Origin: Elymus sibiricus | Taxonomy: Eukaryota > Streptophyta > Magnoliopsida > Poales > Poaceae | Assembly (NCBI GenBank): GCA_039707655.1 | Contig: CM077671.1 | Coordinates: forward strand, 365,454,720-365,518,719 | Direction of reading: 5' to 3' | Length of the DNA stretch: 64,000 bases | Position numbers and translations under genes: made by a program | Shown: positions 31,401-43,424 of the stretch, in pieces | Layout: the number at the start of each line of letters is the position of its first letter | How positions within the stretch are numbered: the stretch's first letter is position 1 | The notes under the pieces: model-generated | The model's database searches: none | Told to the model about the DNA's origin: nothing | The model's input: the letters and a program-made list of their open reading frames with translations, nothing else

Positions 31401-32891
31401 GTTGTTTCCCATGGCTCTCTCAATAACCTGGTTGCTAAACCAGATCTTGTGGACGTCATCAAGTGGATCCAGAAGTGTGACAGTGAAGTCGAGAGGATTA
31501 AACGCGATCTCACAGAAGGAAAGCCCTCACCCTTCACTATTGCTGAGGATGGCGCTTTGTACTTCAAAGGCCGCCTAGTGGTACCGTGTAAGTCGAAAAA
31601 CAATGAAATGACTCAGGAGGTCATGAAGGAAGCACATGACACTCCGTTGTCTATTCATCCTGGTAGTACCAAGATGTACCAAGACATTCGTCGAAGATTC
31701 TGGTGGTCTAACATGAAGCAAGACATTGCACGCTATGTTTCAGAATGTGACATTTGCCGTCGTATCAAAGCAGAACATCAAAGGCCTGCTGGAACTCTAC
31801 AACCTATTTCTATTCCTGAATGGAAATGGGATCACGTTGAAATGGACTTCATTACTGGTTTTCCCAGGTCGCAGAAAGGTAATGATGCTATTCTTGTCAT
31901 CATTGACCGACTGTCCAAAGTTGCACATTTTCTGGCTGTCAAGGAAACTATTACTGCTAGTCAGCTGGCAGATCTATACATGTCCAGAGTTGTTTCACTC
32001 CACGGTATTCCATTGGTGATTAGTTCAGACCGTGGTAGCTTATTCACTTCAAGATTCTGGACAAGTTTCCAGGAAGCTATGGGGACTCGTTTGTCCTTCA
32101 GCACCGCTTTTCACCCTCAATCCCAGGGTCAAGTTGAAAGAGTCAACCAGATTCTCGAAGACATGCTTCGAGCTTGTGTCATTTCTTTCGGCAAGAAATG
32201 GGAGGAATCCCTCCCGTATGCTGCGTTCTCCTACAACAATAGCTATCAAGCTAGTCTGAAGATGGCTCCTTTTGAAGTATTATATGGACGTAAGTGTCGG
32301 ACTCCTCTGAATTGGTCAGAAACTAGGGAACGTACACTTATCGGTCCGGATATTATCCAACATGCCGAAGATCAAGTCCGCATTATTCATGCAAATCTGA
32401 AGGCTGCTTAGTCTCGTCAGAAGAGTCAGTATGACCGTCATCACAAGGATATGGTCTATCAACCTGGCCAAAAGGCTTATCTTCGAGTCACGCCAATGAG
32501 AGGTACACACCGATTTGGAATCAAGGGCAAGCTGGCTCCTCGATATATTGGTCCTTTCACCGTTCTCGAAAGGCGTGGTAAGGCGGCATATCAACTGGAA
32601 CTACCGCCAAACCTTTCTCAGGTCCACGATGTGTTCCATGTGTCACAGCTTCGTCGCTGCTTCAAGGATCCTATCCGAGCAGTGGATCATGATATGCTTG
32701 AGCTGTAACAAGACCTTTCTTACAAAGAGCAACCAGTTCGCATTCTCGATGAAACTGAACGTCGGACTCGTCAGAAGGTTACCAAGTTCTGCAAAGTGCA
32801 GTGGGCAAATCATTCTGAAGATGAAGCCACTTGGGAACGCGAAGATCATCTTCGTGTAGAATACCTCGGGCTCTTTCCTTCTACTTCTTAA
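28416..32891 (+). pseudogene. Chromovirus (Tekay-like) gag-pol polyprotein, copy A, six in-frame stops
   Basis: One reading frame from ATG 28416 to TAA 32889-32891, with no frameshift. Domains in order: gag with CCHC knuckle ([14 protein letters not shown], about 29319-29360), aspartic protease, reverse transcriptase (YLDD motif), RNase H (YCDASRQG), integrase with HHCC and D,D,E motifs, and a C-terminal chromodomain (about 32709-32880, EATWEREDHLR), which places it among chromoviruses of the Tekay/Del type. It is interrupted by TAG 28974, TGA 29280, TGA 30828, TGA 31272, TAG 32409 and TAA 32706. The protease active site reads D-T-E instead of D-T-G (codon 29541). It is therefore non-autonomous now. 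Confidence 0.92.
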
Positions 32892-32913
32892 TTCTCGGGA
32901 CGAGAATTCTTGT

Positions 32914-32927
32914 TAGTAGGGGAGAAT
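32914..32927 (+). promoter_or_regulatory. Polypurine tract of gypsy copy A
   Basis: Purine-rich tagtaggggagaat directly before the TGTGACACC start of the second LTR, the expected plus-strand primer. Confidence 0.8.
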
Positions 32928-35900
32928 TGTGACACCCTGGTTTTATGCTACAGTGATGATTGTAATTAAGCTACAGTAATGGCCAAATGATTAAGCTAAT
33001 CTTTTGCTAAACAGGGCTTGATCAAATTGAAGTTCAAATTCTAGTTCAAATTTCAATTCAAATGCCCTAGGATTATTGTGGTAAAAATAAATTTTCAAAC
33101 AGCAAAGGAAAAATGTTGCATACTTGTGGAAAAATCCAAAACAATGATGGTTGAGGAAAACAACATCACCAAGCTCATGGTGTGGACCCCACCAACCAAA
33201 AACAGAAGCTAAAAGCATTTTAAAGTGATATTTAATTCATTTTTTGAAATTGCCAACAGTTTCCAAAATGCCCAAAATGAATATGGCCCTACAGAATATT
33301 GTCAAAGTATTATTAGGGACCAGTGGCATATTTTTGCAGTAAAGAAATATTGCCAATTTAAATTGGAACAGGAGCTGTGGAGAAATTGGAAAAAGAAAAG
33401 GGAAAGAAATAGAAAAACCTCCCTGTGCACTTAGGCCCAGTGGCTACAGTGCGGCCCAGCCCACTGAGGCCTCCTCCTACCTGCTCCCGCCCCGCTGTCG
33501 CCCACGCCATGGCCGGAGCTCGGCCTCGCCGTCGCCGTTCGCCACGCCGACGGGAGCAGGTGGGCGAGGGGATAAGCTCGCCCCCGAGCCCTCCCCCTGG
33601 TCGCCTTGCTCACTCTCCCCCCCTCGCTCTCCTCCCTCTCTCCCTCCTCCAGATCTCGCTCGAGCCCGCGCCGCCGTCGCCATGGCCATCGGCTAGCCGC
33701 GGCCCCCGAGCTCCATTCGCCTCGCCATCTTGCCCAGAAGCTCCGCCGTCGACCGGCGCGTCCATCCCGACCCCAAGCCCGTGCCCGGAGCCCCTGCTTC
33801 GCCCCCGCGCCATCTTCTTCCTCCTCAGCTCCGACGAGCTTCGCCGCCGAATCCGCCGCACCGAGCCCTCCCCGAGCCCACTTGAGCACACCTACATGCG
33901 CCCAGTGAGCTCCGCCTCCCTCTCCCTCTCTTCCCCGTGCGTTTTCGCCGCCGTAGCTCCTTCTACCCATCGTGCCCGAATGCGGCTCCGCACGAGCTCG
34001 TCGCCGGCGATGCTCCGGCGACCAAACAGCCCCGGGCTACTGCCCGTTGCACTCACCGCACCCCGTAGCTCCTCCCCAGCCCCTCCGTTTGCTCGCTAGC
34101 TCGCCGTAGCGCCGTCCCCCTCGAGCTCCCGTACGCGCCGCCGCCTTCGCTCGTCGCCGGCACCGTTTCCGGCCAAGTCCGGCCATGCCACCGCCACCAC
34201 TTGACGCGGCGTCGAGTGACCGTTCAAATGGACCCAGCCACGCGCCGAACAGCCCTCTGTGGGCGAATCCCGACGCTGGCCCATGCCCTCCACCGCGTTT
34301 CGGCGTCGCCGGCGTTGAGCCGCCGGCCGCCGCCGACGTGGCTGGGCTGGGGCCACCCCCAGTTACCCTGCCAGTGGGCCAGGGGCGACCCAGTTGACCA
34401 GTTGACTTGGTCAACTGGCTGACTGGGCACAGCCCAGTCACTGACATGTGGGGCCCAGTCCCCCTATGCCTATGACATGTGGGCCACGTCTGTCAGTAGA
34501 TTAATTAGTAAATAGGTTAAATAAAAACTAATTAATTTGCCTAATCTGACACTGACAGTAGGCCCCACTAGCTAATTAACCCATTTAGTTAAAATTAACC
34601 CTGTTTAATTAACTGAGCCACTGACATGTGGGGCCCTCACCCCTAATTAGTTCTGTAGATTAGTTTAACCCTCTGTTAAACCTAGAGAGGCGGACAGGTG
34701 GGCCCCACCTGTCAGTTTGACCCAGTCAGCAGCTCAGCTGACTGCTGACGCAATGCTGACCTCCTGCTGACGTCATAATTAATTTCTGTTATTTAAAATA
34801 ATTCCAGAAAATGTTTAAAATCTTTGAAAATTCATATAAAATAAACCGTAGCTCAGATGAAAAAACTTTATACATGAAAGTTGATCAGAAAAATCCCACG
34901 AATCCAAATATGCCCTCCGTTCATCTGTCACATGCTCCTAGCATGATGAACATGGAACTTTCCCCACCGGATCGTTTGTCCGATAAATCCAAAGACCCGG
35001 GAAATATCGTCAGATATTCTCCCGCTTCGTCTGCAACGCGTAGTACTGCGTTAGTGCATGCCTTAGCCCTGCATAATGCCATGTCATGCATCGTGTTGCA
35101 TCTGTTTGCTTGTATTTATTGTTTCTTCCCCCTCTCCTCTCCGGTAGACCCCGAGACCGACGCTGCTGCCGGGTACGACTACGCCGTTGACGTTCAGCCT
35201 TTTGCCGCAAAGCAGCAAGGCAAGCAACCCCCCCTTGAGCATTCCGATATCGCCTATTCCTTTTCCCTCTTATTCTTGCATTAGAATTTTGCTACTGTAT
35301 TAGCTAGCTCCTATTCTGATGCATAGCCTGTTTTTGATAAACTGTTACTTTACCTGCAATCATACCAACTGCTTAGTATAGGTTGATCAGTGAATCCCCA
35401 GTGGCCCCTTAGTCCCAGTTGCCCCTGCTTCTTCATCGATGACCCGACGACTCGAAGACTCGGTCAACCGACCGACAAGCTAGGCCCCTCACATCACCGC
35501 ACACCCCTTAGTTGTACGACTCTGCAGCGCTACTATCGAGTACCGGGGGTGACACCTCGTGAAGTACTCATGATGCTAGCTCTGTAGTGCAGCTAGCCGG
35601 TCGTGGTTATCGAGGGTGATTCCTCTTTTACCACTCCCGACGATGACTCTGTCGTGCAACCCCTCAAGTGTGGGACCCTCGAGGGTGATTCCTCTAAGTC
35701 CACCTTGACGGTTTCATCGAGCGGGGCCCCTTGAGGGTGATTCCTCAGGTTCTGTCGTGATGTTTTATACACACAGTTACTATGACCGGGTTACTGAAAC
35801 ATGTTGGTGATGGGTCGGCCCTGAGGGGTACCCACGGTTTGATGATGATGAGACGTGGACTGGCGAGAGAGGCCTTTGCCACACATCCTTGAGACGGGGC

Positions 35901-37169
35901 GACGGACCGCACTTCATGGGTCGCGCTTTCCCCGCATTAATAAAATGCTAATGGGTTGGGTACTTGATCTGAGTTAGGTCGTTGGCCTTAATACGCACTA
36001 ACCATCACGTGGGAAAGTTATGGGCACTCAGCGTCGGTGTATCAGCCGAAGCTCTTCGGACGTCAGCAATGGAGCGGCGCGCGCCCGAGTGGTCCGCAAC
36101 GGCATCGTGCTTGTTACTAAGGGGTGCTAGGACTGACCTCGGCCGCCCTCGCATCGTGCAGGTGTGCAAAGGGTGATTGGGCCCATGACCCCTGCGCGCA
36201 TAGGATTTAGACCGGTGGGCTGGCCTCTTCGTTGAGTCTAGGTGGGGCGACGACGTGCTGATATCCCGAGGCCGGGCATGACCCAGGAAAGTGTGTCCGG
36301 CCGGAGGTGACTCAGGCGTGTTGGGGAATATGTGGTGTACCGCTGCAGGGATGAATAATCTATTCGAATAGCCGTGTCCACGGTAACAGGACGACTTGGA
36401 GTTGTGCCTTGACCTTATACAACTATAATTGTGATTTAATTTGAAATGAATGTGGCTCCGGGATTGCTTCCTCGCAGGGAGTCGAGGAAGAATCTCTGGG
36501 CGTGGTTACTTAATAAAAATTGCTACGACTATATGACTATATATGAGACACATGTCTACTCTCTTCTAATGCTGCAAGATGCTGAAGATGCTAGTCTTCG
36601 ATAGGACTAGGCCTTCTCCCTAATCTTGCTTTCTGCAGTCAGTCCAGATATAACCCCTTCCCTTGATAATGATGCATACTTATCATAGTTCTGATGTCAG
36701 TCTTGTGAGTACTTTGGATGAGTACTCACCGCTGCTTTGCAATCTCTTTTCCCCTCGATACGATTTCCGTGTTCAGACGATGGAGCCCAGGAGATGGAGT
36801 ACGCCGGAGACGACTACTACACCACCGCTGGAGCCTACTACTACGTGGAGAACGCCGACGCTCAGGAGTAGTTAGGAGGTTCCCAGGCAGGAGGCCTCAC
36901 CTCTTTCGATCCGCTGTTTATGTTTGTGCTAGCCTTCTTAAGGCAAACTTGTCTAACTTATGTCTGTACTCAGATATTATTTGCTTCCGCTGACTCGTGC
37001 TTTGTCGAGCTTTGTATTCGAGCCCTCGAGGCCCCTGGCTTGTAATATGAAGCTGTATGACTTTAATTTGTGTCTTTTGTTGTGTTGTGATATTAATCAG
37101 TGAGTCCCTAATCTTGGTCGTACGCATTGCGTGCATGATTAGCGTACGGACGAGAATGGGGGCGTCACA
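32928..37169 (+). repeat. Second LTR of the tandem gypsy element, 4242 bp
   Basis: Same TGTGACACCC...GGCGTCACA termini as the first LTR. It serves as 3' LTR of copy A and is followed at once by a second primer site and a second internal region, so it is also the 5' LTR of copy B. At 33950-34040 it keeps sequence that the first LTR has lost by a local replacement. Confidence 0.92.
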
Positions 37170-37172
37170 AGT

Positions 37173-37184
37173 TGGTATCAGAGC
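37173..37184 (+). promoter_or_regulatory. Primer binding site, tRNA-iMet type (copy B)
   Basis: TGGTATCAGAGC again, the same three-base offset after the LTR end as in copy A. Confidence 0.92.
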
Positions 37185-37491
37185 CGACTGCCTGTAGGTA
37201 GCCCCCTTTCCAACTCCTTGGCCGAAGTTGAGTCTAGTCATTGAAAAACGTTTACTAACATTGTTGTGTGGCTTACGGGCCCACATCTCAATCGGGTGGT
37301 ATTAGGATCTTTTATTCCTCGTCTATACTCTGGGTTCTAATCTCTCTTCTCTTTCGGGTTAAAGATTTTGCTAAATCTAACATTAGGTTCTCGTGATCAC
37401 ATCCACCGGAGAATTGTTTCGTCGAAAGTTGTCTTCTTTGAAGTTATGATGCACACACTGTCATTTGACATCTTGAATCTCCTTGTTACAG

Positions 37492-38289
37492 ATGCGTCCC
37501 GGTAGGCAGATCGTTCGTCTGACCTACGCACACGATACAACTGGGTTCCCGGCCATTCTGGTCGTCCTGTTGAAGAAGCTGGGATATCGCTGGTACCCCG
37601 AGTACACTGTTTACGAGGACTACCGCGAGTTCAACCAGGAACAGTATGAGGCTGAGATGGTTATCTGGGATCGACAGGACCGCTCCATCACTAAGATGCA
37701 CACCTTCCGTGGCGTTGGAGTGACTGTTGAGATGGCAGTACATGATTCTGCCTATGCTGCTATTGTTCGTCTCCGTGCAGCGAACCCTTGTTTGGAGGAG
37801 ACGGCATACAGATACATCCCGTATGTCCCTGCTGGAGTTGATACTGCGGCCGACGCTGAGGTCATGACCCCTTTTGCACGGCAGCGTACCGACCGGTCCT
37901 ACACTGCTGTCTGCACCCCCTACGCGAGTCGTCGTTACGACCCACAGGTTCTGGTTCAGTACACTGAGGCTCTGGATCGCACTGTCAGGGCTCTTAACGT
38001 CGAGCTGTACGCCACCCGTGCTCGTCTGTATCAGGCTATGGAGCACTTGTTGCCAGCAGTTCGTGCGAGGATACATCCGGAGCACATCCTTTACCCGCCT
38101 CGGACTGAGTTTCCCCCAGGTCTTGGATGGCCTGAGGTTGGAGGTCGTACTCCGGCACGTGGACCTGCGCTCCCGCTTGGTATGCATGTTCTACATCGGA
38201 GTGTGCACGGGATGCAGGACCCTGCCACTAGGTTTCACAACCAGGGTCATCTGCAGTTCCGTGGCTACTTTCGTTATCCCCGACGTTGA
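37492..38289 (+). CDS. Extra ORF upstream of gag, copy B, 265 aa
   Basis: Same length and position as the copy A ORF, with the same cttgttacag|ATG start context. It differs at two residues (Val for Gly near residue 26, Met for Leu near residue 70) and at a few silent sites. It has no stops although gag in the same copy has three. Function unknown; not recognised as any known gag or pol domain. Confidence 0.68.
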   Translation: MRPGRQIVRLTYAHDTTGFPAILVVLLKKLGYRWYPEYTVYEDYREFNQEQYEAEMVIWDRQDRSITKMHTFRGVGVTVEMAVHDSAYAAIVRLRAANPCLEETAYRYIPYVPAGVDTAADAEVMTPFARQRTDRSYTAVCTPYASRRYDPQVLVQYTEALDRTVRALNVELYATRARLYQAMEHLLPAVRARIHPEHILYPPRTEFPPGLGWPEVGGRTPARGPALPLGMHVLHRSVHGMQDPATRFHNQGHLQFRGYFRYPRR

Positions 38290-38558
38290 TGTAGCATATC
38301 GCTATGTCTCGTTGTTGTATCTCTCCACCGCGTGCCTGCGTGCCGCCTAGTTGTCTAGGTTATTTTCATGCCGGACCTATCGTCTATTTTGTAATGAACT
38401 TATGGTTTGTAATAGACCTATGTATGGATCTGTATGTTGAAATTTGAACTACTATGTCGTATCTATTGCACTGCTTTCTTTGTGCAATTTACTTCATGAA
38501 CGATTCATTGTTTTTGCAATTACCCAATGCTAAACTACCACTGTTAAAATTTGACAAA

Positions 38559-40463
38559 ATGGTTAGGCCAGCTGGTCGTGGTCGTGGTGCGCCTGAACCA
38601 CCACCACCACCGGACTACATGGCTGGTATGATGCAACAGTTTGAACTGAATCGCCAATTTATGCAAGGGCTTATGGACCAGTTCCCAAGACCGAATATGA
38701 ATCAGCAGCCAGCCCCAATGACTCTGCAAGACTTCATGCGCCTCAACCCTGCGATCTACCGCAGCTCTACTCAGCCGCTTGACGCAGATGACTGGCTCCG
38801 TGACATCACTTATGAGCTGGAGTCTTCAGGCGCCCCAGAGGCTAGCTATGCCACCTTTGCCTCGTACTTTCTGAAGGGCCCCGCTGCTCAATGGTGGGAC
38901 AGCCACAGGCGCTCTCAGCCTGTTGGAACAATCATCACCTGGCCAGAGTTCCAAGCTGCGTTCCGTGCTCGTCTCATTCCTCAGGGAATGATGGATAAGA
39001 AGAAGCGTGAATTCCGCAACTTAGTCCAGGGCAACAAGAATGTGGATGCTTATCAGCGGGAATTTCTGGATTTGTCTCGCTATGCTGAAGAAGACGTTGC
39101 AACTGATGCTCGTAGGTAGGAGAAGTTCCGTGAGGGCCTCCACCCAGATATCAAGCTGGCACTCCTTGCTCAAGACTTCGGTAACTTTGCCACCTTGGTG
39201 AACAAGTCTATTATAGTGGAGACGGGTCTGTAGGACTACAAAGACAGCAGCAAGCGCAACCGTGACATGGGCTCATCTTCGGGTCCATCTGCTCAGAAGC
39301 GCAAGGTCTGGATCCCCCACAACATGTAACATGCACCGCCTCCTGCTCCGCGGCCGTCCTATGCTGCACCTCGTCTGCCTCCACCCCCACCTAGGCAGCC
39401 AAGGCTCCCAGCTCCGCCACCACGAGCTCCTGTTCCCCCTTCTCGTCCTGAGGATGGGCTGTGCTTCAAGTGTGGTCGCCCAGGACACCGTGCTAGAGAC
39501 TGCAGGCAGAATCAGAATCAACTTGCACTGCCTGCCAACCAGCCCCGCCACAGCAATGCCAGGCCTGCTCAGGGTCGTGCTCAAGCTAACAATGCTGAAC
39601 TGAATGAAGCTCAAGACCAGCCTGCTACCGTGATGGGTACTCTTCTCGTTAACTCCGTACCAGCTTCTGTATTGTTTGATACAGGAGCATCGCATTCTTT
39701 CATGTCTGAAGATTTCGCATACATGCATGGCATTAAGTACGAGGAGATGAACATCCCAATAGTGGTAAACACCCCTGCAGGCCAATGTCGAACCTCAATG
39801 GTTTGTCAAGATGTCCCCATTGAAATAGAAGGAATGGAATTCCATGCTTCCCCCATTATATTGAAGTCTTCCAAGATCGACCTTTTTTTGGGAATGGATT
39901 GGTTGATGGCACATACCGCTTCCGTCGTCTGTGCCACCAAAACTGTCCACCTTCTGCATCCTTCAAATGAGATAGTCAGCTACCATGCTCATCTTGTTCG
40001 AGATGCTGAAGCCCGACTATATGCCTTGAATGCATTAAATGAGTCACCTCTTGAAGGGATTGAAAATATTCCAGTTGTCCGGGATTTCCAAGATGTTTTT
40101 CCGGAAGAACTTCCAGGGATCCCCTCTGCTAGAGCTGTCGAGTTTGTCATTAACTTGGTACCTGGTACCACTCCTATAGCCAAGTGTCCGTATAAGATGC
40201 CACCACATGAACTCCTAGAACTTAAGCAAGAAATTGACAATTCGCTTCGTCTGGGTTTCATTCGTCCAAGTTCCTTTACTTGGGGAGCGCCTTCTCTCTT
40301 TGTCAAGAAGAAAGATGGTACGAATCGATTGGTCCAAGATTACCGTCCCATCAACCAAGCAACGATTCAAAACAAATATCCGCTTCCATGGATCAACGAT
40401 CTGTATGATCAACTTGCTGGATCATCAGTATTTTCTAAACTCGACTTGAGGTTGGGTTACCAT
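38559..40463 (+). pseudogene. Gypsy gag-pol copy B, truncated within reverse transcriptase
   Basis: Collinear with copy A from the gag ATG to the early reverse transcriptase ([10 protein letters not shown]), where it stops at 40463. In-frame stops are TAG 39117 (shared with copy A), TAG 39231 and TAA 39327. Unlike copy A the protease motif is intact (D-T-G, Gly codon 39684), and the frame is open from 39330 on. After 40463 the frame continues into unrelated LTR sequence to 40571, an accidental fusion. The rest of pol and a third LTR are missing. Confidence 0.9.
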
Positions 40464-40811
40464 GAGAAAAACCACCGAAGGGGAGCCACCTGTGGGCCAC
40501 AAGCCAACAAGGCGCGCCCACCCCCTTGGGCGCACCCTGATAGCTTGTGGGGCCCACGTGGCTCCGTTTAGCGTGATTCCAACACCGAAAAATCCTATAT
40601 ATACAGAAACCCTCAGAAATAAATAGAGACTCTCCACTCCGCCGCCGCAAGTCTCTGTATCGACGAAAAACCCATCTGAAGCCTTTCCAGTACCCTGCCG
40701 GATGGGGGAAATCATCACCGGTGGCCATCTTCATCATCCCGGTGGAGGCCATGACGAGGAGGGAGAAGGTCACCCTCGGGGCTGAGGGTATGTACCAGTA
40801 GCTATGTGTTT

Positions 40812-40868
<57 letters not shown>

Positions 40869-41843
40869 TTCTTGAGATGTCACGATCTTGATGTATCACG
40901 GGCTTTGTTAATATAGTTGGATCATATGGTGTTTGTCCCTTGCTATCTTGTTGTGATGAATTGAATATTTCCCTTTGAGATTTTGTTATGTCAGATTGAA
41001 TATTGGATTTGAGATCACTTGATGTATGTCTTGGTACTCAACTTGCGGATTCCCGTGGTGACAATGGGGTAATCTATGCATAGGGGTTGATACACGATCT
41101 TGTCCTACCTTCTCCGATAGACATCTTGGGGTACCCTTTGAAGTTTTTTGTGTTGGATTGAATATGATGAATATGAAATTGTTTGATGCGTGTCGAATAA
41201 TTAACCCATAGATACTCTAGGTGACATTAGGGTCGATTGATATGTATCATTGGTGTTATTTTAGTACGAACTCTAGGGCAGTTTGTGACATCTATAGGAA
41301 TAGCCCAATAGATTGATCGGAAAGGGTAACTTTGAGGTGATTCTTACTACCTACAACAATTTCATCTCGTGTTCTCCGCTAGATATGAACTTTGGAGTGA
41401 TTCTTTGTTGCACGTTGAGGGATGATCATATGATCCTATTATGTTAGCATTGTTGAGAGATTGCACTAGTGAAAGTATGAACCCCATGCCTTATTTCCAA
41501 GCATTGATATACCGTTTTGCTTGATGTTTACTACTTGTTACCTTGCTGTTTTTATATTTTCAGATTACCAAATCCTATATCTACCATCCATATTGTACTT
41601 GTATCACCATCTCTTCGCCGAACTAGTGCACCTATACAATTTGCCATTGTATTGGGTGTGTTGGGGACACAAGAGATTTCTTGTATTTGATTGCAGGGTT
41701 GTTTGAGAGAGACCATCTTCATCCTACACCTCCCACGGATTGATAAATCTTAGGTCATCCACTTGAGGGAAAATTGCTACTGTCCTACATGCGCTTGGAG
41801 GCTCAACAGAGTCTACAAGAATAAACTTGTGTAGTAGACATCA
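40464..41843 (+). mobile_element. Truncated LTR of a different gypsy family
   Basis: Ends with ...cttgtgtagtagacatca at 41843, the 3' end of a common Triticeae gypsy LTR type. It includes a leader-like segment (ctatatatacagaaaccctc) and a TC microsatellite. The left end is missing: it is fused directly to reverse transcriptase sequence of gypsy copy B. The next five bases (gccgg, 41844-41848) would be its right target duplication, but the left partner is lost. Confidence 0.7.
40814..40865. repeat. (TC)26 microsatellite
   Basis: Perfect dinucleotide tract of about 52 bp inside the truncated LTR; a polymorphic-marker type locus. Confidence 0.95.
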
Positions 41844-42089
41844 GCCGGCTCTAGGCATGCCTACATGTTGTTTGAGAAACGCCCGAACGAGACCCGGTAC
41901 AATCCTTGCCCCTTTGACATTTGCATTCATACATTCATTTGTTGCACATACCATTAGATCAAACTTCTAGGACAATAATTAAATTGTGATGCATATTGTA
42001 GGAACAAATTTTGCATAACATGATAAATGTTGGTCGAGAGCCTTCACAATTTAACATGGGGGTACCAATTCATCCACGTTTGTACTTGG

Positions 42090-43075
42090 ACAAATGTCAC
42101 ACTAAAAGGAAGAAGGTAGTGAAGCCTAGAGGTCCGGCATTCACATAATTTGAAGATGTTTTGTTGTGTGATAGTTGGTTCAACACTAGCATAGATCCGA
42201 TTCGTGGAACTGCGCAAAAAGGCGAGAAATATTGTGAAAATTCACAAACTTTATCATGAAGAACAACACTAGGTGAAGCCACACCCAAGCAATACCAACC
42301 GTGGCCCATGATCCCGCCAACATAGATGGTCCATCATCCAAGAGAATGTGAGCAAATTTGTTGGTTTTCCCAAACAAGTTGTTGACTGGAACCAATGCAA
42401 AGCGGCATTGGAGTTCAAACCTGTGCAACTTTGACGGTGGCTTTGTACCATCAAGTCGAGAAGAAACCATTCAATATGTCACATTGTTGGATGATATTGG
42501 ACTGGAAACCTATGTGGCAAACCCTCATCGAGGAGATTGAAAGAGGCACAGAGAAGATGAAGAAAAATGATGGGTCTAGCTCTACTCACTCAATTGGATT
42601 GGATGAAGAAGATGACAAAAATGATGAGACGGGCATACAAACCACCGTGCCAAAAGAGAAATCGACAGGTGATGGGTAACAAGTGGGAGAAGGAGAGGAT
42701 CACGCGTGATGACATGGCAAGCAAAATGTCCGTCACTTGAACCGGCATTTTTTCCGCCAAGGATATGAAGAAGGAGGAAAGGTACAAGGTGTTCATAGAT
42801 GTGCAAAGGGAGAAGATGGATTTTGACCGAAGAGTTTGAACTTGGAGAAAAAATATAGAATTAGAAAAACAAGAGAAGGTGGGTAAATAGGAGCTTGAAC
42901 AAGCGGCGATAATGCAAGGAACTGAGCTTGAGAGAGAGGTTGAGGCTTGCGAGAGAGACGAAGGAGTCGAGCATCATGTTGCAAGACATAAACCTTTTGG
43001 ATGATGAAGGCAAGTAGTGGCTACTCCGCATGAAGAATGTCATCAATGACCGCAACAATTGAAGTCTTTGATTCA
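42090..43075 (+). pseudogene. PIF/Harbinger ORF1 (Myb/SANT-like) relic
   Basis: In shifting plus-strand frames: KPRGPAFTxFEDVLLCDSWF, then NTSIDPIRGTAQKGEKYCEK, HKLYHEEQ, RWSIIQENVSKFVGFPKQV, and KPFNMSHCWMILDWKPMWQ, followed by acidic and coiled-coil sequence. This is the order seen in the Myb/trihelix-like DNA-binding ORF1 product encoded by plant PIF/Harbinger elements (NAM-associated type C-terminus). Several stops and frame changes make it a pseudogene. It supports assigning the right-hand sequence to the element whose left end is at 20680. Confidence 0.65.
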
Positions 43076-43336
43076 TTCTTGTATCATCTATGTATGTACG
43101 AATTGTTGAATTTTATTTAATGAGTTGTTGTTTACTTTGTACCATTGAATTTATGATGAATTTGAACATATGATGGGCGTGCATGGATTTGCATGGATAT
43201 GGGTATTTGGGTATGGGAAGTGTGGCTGTGATTGAGAAGAAATAAGAACCCGTCCGACGTTGTCCACGGGGGTGCCCGGGTGGACGTATAGGGGCTCGGA
43301 TATGCCAACTATGGTTGTAGATGCTCTGACTTTTTC

Positions 43337-43422
43337 TGAATCAGATGTTCGCTCATTTCCATTTACTGTTCTATTAAAATGTCCAGAACATCTTATATAT
43401 GTGTACAAAGGGAATAGTGTAA
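43337..43422. mobile_element. Stowaway MITE fragment
   Basis: Sequence of Stowaway type (aaatgtccagaacatcttat, 43377-43396) without complete ends, just left of an intact copy. Confidence 0.5.
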
Positions 43423-43424
43423 TA

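Larger units (their letters stand above)
20680..43326. mobile_element. PIF/Harbinger element split by about 21 kb of nested retrotransposons
   Basis: The left terminus gagcatctacaactggagtc starts at 20680; the inverted right terminus ...atggttgtagatgctc ends at 43326. Flanks are TAA (20677-20679) and TGA (43327-43329), a one-mismatch 3 bp duplication. The element's own sequence is 20680-21064, 22657-22706 and 41844-43326; the rest is a solo LTR, a tandem gypsy element and a truncated LTR. It directly abuts the previous Harbinger element at one shared TAA. Confidence 0.75.

Noticed and set aside
22707..37169. Tandem gypsy arrangement as a simple assembly duplication
   Set aside because: The two units differ by private stops, a local LTR replacement and scattered substitutions, so they are not identical copies of the same reads; long reads would still be the proper test.
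39630..40571. Apparent 313-codon ORF running from protease into the following LTR
   Set aside because: The last 36 or so codons come from an unrelated LTR joined by a deletion, so this is not a real fusion gene.
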